64,000 nucleotides of DNA, from assembly GCA_000151295.1 (NCBI GenBank), contig GG745347.1, forward strand, positions 579,281 to 643,280. Direction: 5' to 3'. Positions 56,605-64,000 of this stretch are shown here, one piece after another. A program made the position numbers and the translations under genes. The notes beneath the pieces are model-generated. The model was given only the letters and a program-made list of their open reading frames with translations, was not told where the DNA came from and did not search any database. Source of the DNA: Allomyces macrogynus ATCC 38327. Taxonomy: Eukaryota; Blastocladiomycota; Blastocladiomycetes; Blastocladiales; Blastocladiaceae. How positions within the stretch are numbered: position 1 is the first letter of the stretch; each line of letters starts with the position of its first letter.

Positions 56605-57650
56605 GCGCTCGTGGTGCTGAGTTGAGGTCGCGCGCTGGGTTGGTTGCTTAAGATTTTGATTGGAGATTTATACAGTGGAGATTCAAGACGCATATTGAGA
56701 GAATACACGCACTGGTTTTGCGCAATGATCGGTTGGTTGATTTTCAAGAGCAGGCCGAATGATGCGACTTTGAGCGGTGGCTGCCGATCTTGCTGTGGTG
56801 AACAGTTGATGATCACGATCTGACCACTGAGAGCACATAGCCATAAATTTGGCCACCGCTATCCCCGATGCGTGTTGTCAGTCAGGAAAAAGACATCAGT
56901 CTCGCCATACGAGCCGTAAGAGTGTAAATTTTTAGCAGTTGCGCTGCCCGCTGACAAAAAGCAGTATCACGCGCGTGGGTCACTTTGGTCGTTGTATGAC
57001 TTGATTTCCATGCCGCGGTTGCTCAAAAAAGGATTCTCTATTTTTGTCAGTCTTTCCTCTCTCCACCACCTATATTTGCGGCGTTTGAAGCGAGCGTGTT
57101 TTGGCTCGTCGTCCTCCACCTCTCCACCACGTCACGGCCAACGCTGCCATTTGCCCATGCCTTGGGCGCCAGGCGAGAGCAAGAACATCAAAGCGAATTT
57201 CGAGATGTCCGCGAGCCGATACCGCCGGCCAGTAAATATGCCGAGGATTGATTCCGTTTGTGAGTATAGATAATCCTGGCGCGGACGCAAGCAGCAATCT
57301 AAACAGTTGTGATTTGCTGCGTGCTGATCTCTGCTTTACTTCCTCGCCCCTCTCGGCTGGCTAACCGCGCTAAAAGTGTCAGCCGATGAAACTGACGGTT
57401 CCCCACTCATGCTCACACCCTTAGTTGCACCGCGAAATGAAGTGAAAACATGCTCTCAATGAAATACTCTCGAAAACCCTGAAGCGAAATGCGAATACTG
57501 CAAATGGATCATCAGACGCGATGGATATCCTCAAGCGATATCAGCAAAAAAATAGCATGTCGCTACATCACAACAAAAGGGCGACAACAATCACACGCCA
57601 CGGCAGCAGCGCAGTGCCCACGCGAGCAGAACGGCACTTGCATTCGGCTT
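56605..57650. other. Convergent intergenic region between fungalysins A and B
   Basis: About 1.05 kb, markedly less GC-rich than the genes; no coding segment recognised. Confidence 0.4.
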
Positions 57651-60203
57651 TTAGCTGCAGATTGGTCCGCGCTCAAAGTTGTCGACGAAATCGCCGTTCG
57701 CGCTCCACCCGAACCCACGCTTGGCAAATGGCAAGAAAATTTCGCAGTAACTGGTGCCACCCGTCATGTTGACATCGGCCTGCAAGAGGGCATTGCGCGC
57801 ATGGAGGATATGAGGGTTGCAAGGCTGCAGCTTCAATGCGTCAAACACTATGAAAAGGGATGCGGGAGTGGTCAGTCAAAGTGCGTTTTGGCGCGTGGTG
57901 GGTGGATTCGAATGCGACGTACCGATCTTGAGGAACTTGCTGTTGCCCTTCGAGAAATCGGCGGCCATGAGATCGCCATAGCCGTACTTCTTGACCTATC
58001 AGCGGGGTGGAGAAAACGACGTGCGGACATCAGTTTCGGGATAAGGTTGCCTCTGCATGCCGTTGGGTTCCGGGCATCAGTGCGAGTATGCACGGACCAA
58101 GTTGAAGTAGATCTCGACGAGGATTACTGCCCAGACCACGCCAACCCTAAATCCGAGTTGAAGAAGTGTTTTTTTGAGCGTTAAAATTGCCATTCGAGCG
58201 TGTTATCTTGAACTCGCGTCACCGCGCACACCGAATCCGAGAGGAGACAAAGAAAAGCAGGTACGTACGCGTGCGGTTCGGTCATGGTCTTCAAGGACGA
58301 GTACTTGAGCGGGTTGACCGACATGTTGTTGGAGTAGGGGTAGGTGCGGATGCCGTTGGGGTTGTTGGCCACGTATACGCCGACGCCATACGAGGCATTC
58401 GGGTCCGAATCGGCCTTAAACACATTGACGACGAGACCGAAAACGTCCGACCAACCTGATGAAGTGGATGCGAGCCGAATTGGTTCGAATCAAAGCGTGT
58501 TTTTGCCCATCTACAGCCGAGTAAACCGTACCCTCGCTCATTCCACTGCTCAGCACACTGCTCAGGCAGTCGACGTTGGCGGGCCCGCCCGTGAGCCGAT
58601 TCGTGATGCCGTGCATATACTCGTGCAGCGGGATCAACGGCTCGTAAACACCGTCGGTCGACGGGTTGGTGCCCAAGAAAATGTACTGGCGCGTGACGGG
58701 TTGCTCGCCGTCGGGAGGAGTTGCGAAGTTCGCGTTGTCGTGCCCATCTGCCGATTGCGCGTAGGCCAGTACGGCATCATTCCCGGCACCTCCCTTGCCA
58801 AAATTGTCGACCTGGAAGTTGCCCGACACCTAAAAAAACGGGGGAGAGAGAAAAAAAATGGGAGAAAGGTACGCAAATTGCATGTCAGAAACCGTTGACA
58901 GCGTGGTGGAGGTGCGAGCGCGCCGCGCGGCAGTAGGCCCCATGGTGCAAGCGCATGACCGATTGCCTTGCCGAGCAAGAACGCGGCAGAAACAAACGTA
59001 CCTCGTCAAATCCATACTGGTACGACAAATCGTGCGCGTAGTTCATCTCGTAAAAGAGCTGGATGGCCGCCTGCATCGTATACTGGTCGGCGTTCTTGCT
59101 GAAGTCGGGCTTGCCCCACGCAGTAAAATCGAGCCCGTCACTGCCCGAACCGACGGGAACGACGTTGTTGGGAGCGAGCACGAAAGTATTCTCCCCGCGA
59201 GTGTAGGTCCACGATTCCGCGTTGGTAGCATGCCAGCCCTTTGGTGACGCGTTCGATTTGACCACAGAGCCGCCGTCAATGTCGATCAACGGCCCAGTCT
59301 TGGGGCTAACCGTGCCGATCGGCAAAACCGTGTAGCGCGCGTCCGAGACCCAGTCGTTGATGGCCTCGACGGCGCCCGTCTGCACGTTCACGTGGCCGTG
59401 GTACCAGCTGTCGGTGTTGGCCATCTTGACCTGCATCGAGTAGACGAGCTTGAGGTTGTTGCCGTCCTGCACGTACGAGTACTTGGCAGGTACCTTGGTC
59501 GCGGCAATGTCCGACGTGATCGTGTAGGTCGGCCCGGCTTTGCTCGACGCGCCCTCCTGCGTGTTGGCCTTGACCTCGACACGCGCGGGCTGCGCGCCGA
59601 CGAAACTGGCGAGCGACTTGAACGCCGCGTCGGGCGTCTTGGACGCAACGAGCGACTCCTGGTTGTTGAGGTTGGGTTTGGACGGGCGCGCCCCGCGGTA
59701 GAAGCTGTCGCCATAAGTCACGACCTTGCCGTTCCTGCGGGCAGAAAATTAGAGGGCAAGCTTTGGTCAGTCTCCCGAGAAATTGATTTGCCCGGCGGCA
59801 CTGAAACCCAGGGCTGACAAACGCACTTGATGTTCAAGTTGATGTCGCCATTCACGACCTCGATCCCGTTGACGAGCTGGCGCACGTAGACGGCCGTCAT
59901 GCCGTTCGACACGGGAACGACGTTCTTGATCACAAACTCAGATACCGGGAACTGCAGCTGTGTCGTGAGGAACGTGGTCGCGACCGCTTTGGGGTCGGCC
60001 GCGGTGCTGCCGACGCTCTCCGTTGCGGCAGTCGACTTGGCTGGCGGCACGGGAATCTTGTCATTGTTGAACGTCTTGTACGCGATCGTGGGCACCTTGC
60101 TGATGCGGTCCGCGGCATCGACGACGGTGATGGCGTGCGTCGTGACCAGCGCGAGCAGGAACAGGAGCGCGAATTGGCGCGCCGAGCGGTGAGTGCGCGC
60201 CAT
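57651..60203 (-). CDS. Secreted M36 metallopeptidase (fungalysin-like), copy B, divergent
   Basis: MARTHRSARQFALLFLLALV gives a signal peptide at 60203. The propeptide FPVSEFVIKNVVPVSNGMTA is followed, after an intron (about 59822-59737), by NGKVVTYGDSFYRGARPSKP and [15 protein letters not shown]. The exon then runs directly into the mature domain ([33 protein letters not shown]), so the intron found at this point in A is absent. The zinc site [14 protein letters not shown] (about 58605) and the GMSEG / WSDVFGL segment, split by an intron (about 58535-58470), are present. Later exons read WAVILVEIYFNLV, KKYGYGDLMAADFSKGNSKF and [20 protein letters not shown]. Before WAVIL the motif seen as EVHMAGE in A is replaced by FRVGV. 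It ends GPICS without the Thr/Pro tail of A. Confidence 0.85.
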
Positions 60204-60296
60204 GGTTGAAGGTTGATCGTCTATTGGTCTATCGAGAACGCGCGTGCGGGCTGGTCCTTGGTTCAAGAGCGGGCGCGAGTCGCGCTGGGACCAGTG

Positions 60297-60305
60297 CCTT
60301 TATAG
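60297..60305 (-). promoter_or_regulatory. TATA box of fungalysin B
   Basis: CTATAAAGG on the minus strand, 93 bp upstream of the start codon at 60203. Confidence 0.65.
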
Positions 60306-61627
60306 TCGTTCCATGGCGAGCCTCTTGGCGGCAGCCCGGCGCTCGAGATCGCGCGCGCGCGGTGTGGCGAAAGGCGATGTGCACGCGTCCGTCGTGCGGC
60401 GGCGCCAGCCCGCCCGCCTCGTGTACGCCGTTGCAGGACTGTGTCAAGAGCAATAGGTGCGGCGCCTTAGAAGCACGCCTCGCTGGGTTGATCCTGGCCC
60501 AATCCGCAACGATTCGCGACGCAAAATTGGTCGATGGCACGTCGCACAAGGCTGTCGCTGCAGTCGGGACGGTGCTGTTGGCGAGGGTCTTGCAGCAAGT
60601 CGGGAACCGAAACATGCTTTCCCCATTGTCGAGATGGCTGACGTTGACTTTTTGGGGCGAGCATGGCGCGGCGCTGACGTCTGTGTCGCCCACGACCAAG
60701 TGGCATGTTCACGCCCATCATTTTCGGTTTGAACGTACATGAAGAACGGGGTCTCGTCGTGGAAGCGAGTGTGCTCAAGACAACGGCACTTGTCGTCAAT
60801 GAAAGGGGGTTCTTTGCGGGTTCGTCGTTGATGATGAGCAAGGCGCAGCCTGTGCGACGACGCCACCCAAACTGTCAGTCCGCCTGGGCTTTCAAAGGCA
60901 AATCGCGTGCATCTGCTCTCGCCACTTCATGAACTCCGGAAAATTCACAGATGCGTTTTGGCGCGGCGACGATGCAGGACCAAAATGCGAGAGGGGAGAA
61001 AGATGGGATTTGGGAATCCTGGTTTTGTAGTGCAAGATTTTTGATGACGGTGCAACGGGGACGGATTGTCTGGGATTGGCCTGACTGCAGCGCTGATACA
61101 TTCTGATCATACTTTCGGTGTTCGAACAGTGCACGGCCTATCACCAATACCTGTGTTGTGGGTAAAAACATGCAGTACCGTGGTGATGCCACACCAGAGA
61201 AGTGGATTTGGACCAGGTCGACGACATGAACAAGGACGGGAACGACGCTCACGAAAAAATGTTCCAACTATTCGCACGATCGGGGTCGCTAGTAGTGATG
61301 GCGGATCGTGTCCGGTGATAGGTTTAGGGCCGTTTGCTGCAAACACGAAAAGATCGAGCATGCGACACAAGCTCGTCCTTCGTTCATAAGACTCGATCCC
61401 GGTTCGTGCGAACCGTCACGCCCGGGTGAAAGTGACAGCAAGCCAGAGCAAAGACATGACGGACACATGCATCAGTCACGTCCATTTTGTGAATAAAACA
61501 CAAACAACCCCGGACCCAGCCCCTCTACATCTCTACTTAAATATAACCTCTTCTAGGGGCCATATATCTCTTCGACACCGCGTCCCGCGCGCACACGTTC
61601 ACCCTGTCCGAGACGCGCGTCCGTCGC
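60306..61627. other. Intergenic region between fungalysins B and C
   Basis: About 1.3 kb upstream of copy B and downstream of copy C. Only short ORFs with no recognisable domain. Confidence 0.35.
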
Positions 61628-63447
61628 TTAGCACCCGCTTGGCAGGTCAAACGCGTCCGTGTAGTCGCCCGCCTGCGCCGAGTTGCCGAGGCCGCGCTTT
61701 GCAAAGCCCTTCCAGATCAGGCACTGGTTCTTGCCGCCCGTCAGGTTCGAATCGGCCTGCAGGATCGCGTCGCGAGCGTCGACGAGCGAGGGACTGCAGG
61801 GCTGGATCTTGTTGCCGTCAAGCACCAGACGGAAGAAGAGGCCGTTGCCCTTGGACAGATCGGCGGCCCAAATGTCGCCGTAGCCGTACTTGTCGACCTG
61901 AGTGGGGGTGGATAGGGAAGATGGAGCGTTAGGAATCGCATTGTTGAGTGCGCGTGCGGCTGGCGCGTCAAAGCGCGTCAGATCATGATATTGCGTAGTA
62001 CACACCAGGTTGAAGTAGACTTCGAGCAGCATTGACGCCCAGATTTCGCCAATCATGTGCACCTCGTTCTAAAAGTCGGGGTTGAGAAGGTCGCGGTGAG
62101 TCAGTTTGGCACTTCCAACGCGCGGGTCAAGTAAAAAGAGTCGGTACGGACATATTGCGAGCTTCCAAGGTACGAGTAGAGGTTCGGGCACGCACCTGGA
62201 AGTTACCCGACACCTCATCGAAACCGTACTGGTACGAGAGATCGTGCGCCGTGTTGAGCATGTAGAAGAGCTGCACCGTTGCCGCTTTCGTGTAGGTCTC
62301 GGCGGCCTTGGTAAAGTCGGGCTTGTAGGCCGAGAAATCGAGCGCGCTGCCGCCGGACAGGCGCACGTTCTTGGACGACGTGGCCGTGTTCTGCACAATG
62401 ATCGCGCGAGTCACAATCGAGGTCAGTTTTTGGTGGAGAAGCGAGATGATCCGATGACGAAACCAATACAGTGATTGCGTACGGGTTGCGCGATAATATT
62501 GTTCCCACGAGTGTCCTGGAAGTTGGTGGAACCGTTCGAGTGCCAGCCCTTGGGCGACGCATTCGATTTGACGGCCGTCGACGAATCCACCAGGCTGATC
62601 GGCCCCTTGGTTCTCGGTGCCGACCGGCAGAACCGAGTACTTGGCGTCCGAGACCCAGTCGTTGACAAACTCGACCGCGCCCGTCTGCGCATTCACGTGG
62701 CCGTGGTACCACGCGCTGCTGTCGGCAAGGTGCACCTGGTACGAGTACACGAGCTTGATGTTGTTGCCGTCCTGGACGTAGGCGTACTTGACGGGCACCT
62801 TGCTCGCAGCGATATCGGTCGAAATCTCGTAGGTCGGCGACTGCGCACCACCCTCAGGCGTCGTCGACTTGACGTCCACCTTGGTGGGCTTGGCGCCGAC
62901 AAAGTCGGTCAGGGCCTTGAAGGCGTCGGCGGGCGCTTTGCTGCCAGCACTGCCCGCTGACTCCTCGTTGCCGAGGTTCGGGCGCGACGGGCGCGCACCG
63001 CGGTAGAAGCGGTCACCGTACGAGATGACCTGGCCGTTCCTGTGAGTTGGGACGAAGTGAATGAGTTGGTATCAGAGCGGATGCGCGACGCCGGGCCACT
63101 CGCAGCACGCGTACTTGACGTTCAGGTTGATGTCGCCGTTCACGACCTCGAGCCCGTTCACGAGCTGGCGCGCGTACACGGCCGTCAAACCCGCCGACAC
63201 GGGCACCGCATCCTTGATCACAAACTCGGACGGCGGGAAATGCAGCTGCGTTGTGAGGAACGCCGACGCGACCGCCTTTGGGTCCGTGTTGCCGCCGCCC
63301 GCGACGAGCGACTCGACGGGCGCGACCTTGATGAACGACTTGTGCGCAATCGCCGGGAGCTTGATCTTACGGTCGCCACGTTTGGCCTCGACCACGGTGA
63401 TGACCGTCGAGGATCGCGAACTTGCGCGCCGATGAGATGAACGACAT
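61628..63447 (-). pseudogene. Fungalysin-like M36 metallopeptidase, copy C, lacking the zinc-binding exon
   Basis: Third member of the cluster, closest to copy A. Three lesions are visible. First, from 63447 the head [13 protein letters not shown] matches A, but about 23 nt that encode the signal-peptide core are missing near 63415-63405, which also shifts the frame before VITVVEAKRGDRKIKLPAIA. Second, the frame changes again near 62606-62612, after VLPVGTENQ, where A has a few more bases. Third, after [18 protein letters not shown] (about 62195) the sequence jumps within five bases to CPNLYSYL and QYVR, the end of the exon that in A carries HEFMH and GMGEGW. About 520 bp including both zinc motifs are gone. 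The C-terminal exons ([36 protein letters not shown]) are intact and end LPSGC. It cannot encode an active M36 protease. Confidence 0.88.
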
Positions 63448-63530
63448 GGTGGAGGGTGTGGAGCGGGTCTATGAGGCCGCGTGCAAGGGGCCTGGGCGCG
63501 GTTTAGGACTGGCGGCCGCGACGCGAGCTC

Positions 63531-63537
63531 TTTATAC
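63531..63537 (-). promoter_or_regulatory. TATA box of fungalysin C
   Basis: GTATAAA on the minus strand, 83 bp upstream of the ATG at 63447. The promoter element survives although the gene is broken. Confidence 0.6.
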
Positions 63538-64000
63538 GTGTCGCGGCGCGGTCGAGCGGCGATCGTCGTGGAAATCGCCTTGCTGTGCCGTGCGTGCGCA
63601 TCTATCGTCGTTTCCAATTGATGCCGCGTGGTGGAAAACATGATTCGTTCAGCCAGGGGACAGTCGCGTCGGTTGTGCACGAATCGGGACAGGCCAGCCA
63701 GCGCGGCCGAGTGTGGTTCATGATCTGTTATGCCAGCACAGCAGGATCGTGTCGCAGGCTCATGAGGGCCCCGTCGCTTGTGCCGATACGCACTGGGAGT
63801 CCAATCGCACGCCTCGCCGCGCACTGGCTTGTTTGCCGTCGCCGGCATTAGTCTCATGGAGTCTCGGGCCGACGAGCTGGTCTGCGAGCGCGTGCGCAAA
63901 GTCGAGCGCGGAAAAGGGGCAGTTGGTGCGCGTGATCGCTGGTTCAGGACGCGACGGATCTCCAAATTAGTCTTCTTGCAGGCAGCCGGAAATGTCGAAT
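63538..64000. other. Upstream region at window edge, nothing recognised
   Basis: 463 bp upstream of copy C; the long minus-strand open frame here is an extension of the shifted copy C frame and shows no domain. Confidence 0.35.

Noticed and set aside
1..64000. CRISPR arrays, bacterial operons, insertion sequences
   Set aside because: Spliced eukaryotic genes throughout; no regularly spaced direct repeats and no intact transposase were seen.

Overview
The window is a GC-rich, intron-containing nuclear contig from a zoosporic (flagellated) fungus, most likely Blastocladiomycota or a chytrid-like lineage; the phylum is an inference. Fungal-type genes (CHO2-type phosphatidylethanolamine methyltransferase, RPD3 deacetylase, three M36 fungalysin-like proteases) sit beside genes kept only by organisms with motile flagella (enkurin, IFT20) and a centrin. 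Introns are short (about 50-250 bp) with GTRNGY-like donors. Two 100-N scaffold gaps are present (10895-10994, 38192-38291).

Layout. 1-5.5 kb: the 5' end of DNA polymerase epsilon (minus), class I histone deacetylase (plus) and a tandem SUMO-like-domain Esc2/Rad60/NIP45 protein (minus). 6.9-11.8 kb: an Mpv17/Sym1 membrane protein divergent from CHO2, which contains a gap. 12.1-14.4 kb: a decayed Rho GTPase copy next to an intact one. 14.9-18.1 kb: a single-module ZPR1 protein and mitochondrial ATP synthase alpha. 18.6-21.7 kb: enkurin, IFT20 and centrin in a row, a flagellar cluster. 22.0-24.3 kb: an unrecognised coiled-coil family in two copies, the second apparently frameshifted. 25.2-26.9 and 49.8-51.8 kb: two paralogous type II membrane DUF707-like putative glycosyltransferases. 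27.9-30.3 kb: cytosolic HSP90 with one apparent frameshift. 32.2-37.5 kb: clathrin heavy chain. 38.5-39.9 kb: an ARM-like protein. 40.5-41.4 kb: a Pro-rich ORF. 42.8-43.9 kb: a TB2/DP1/HVA22 (REEP/Yop1) protein. 46.3-49.3 kb: exportin-2 (CSE1). 54.1-63.4 kb: a three-member fungalysin cluster, with one copy apparently intact, one divergent and one a clear pseudogene that lacks the zinc-binding exon.

Most genes are housekeeping functions (replication, chromatin, lipid synthesis, trafficking, respiration). The lineage-specific parts are the flagellar trio, the secreted protease cluster, the Rho and coiled-coil duplications and the DUF707-like pair. Long poly-C tracts on the sense strand recur in introns and leaders. 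Exon boundaries were read by eye from conserved protein segments, so gene spans are firmer than individual splice sites.
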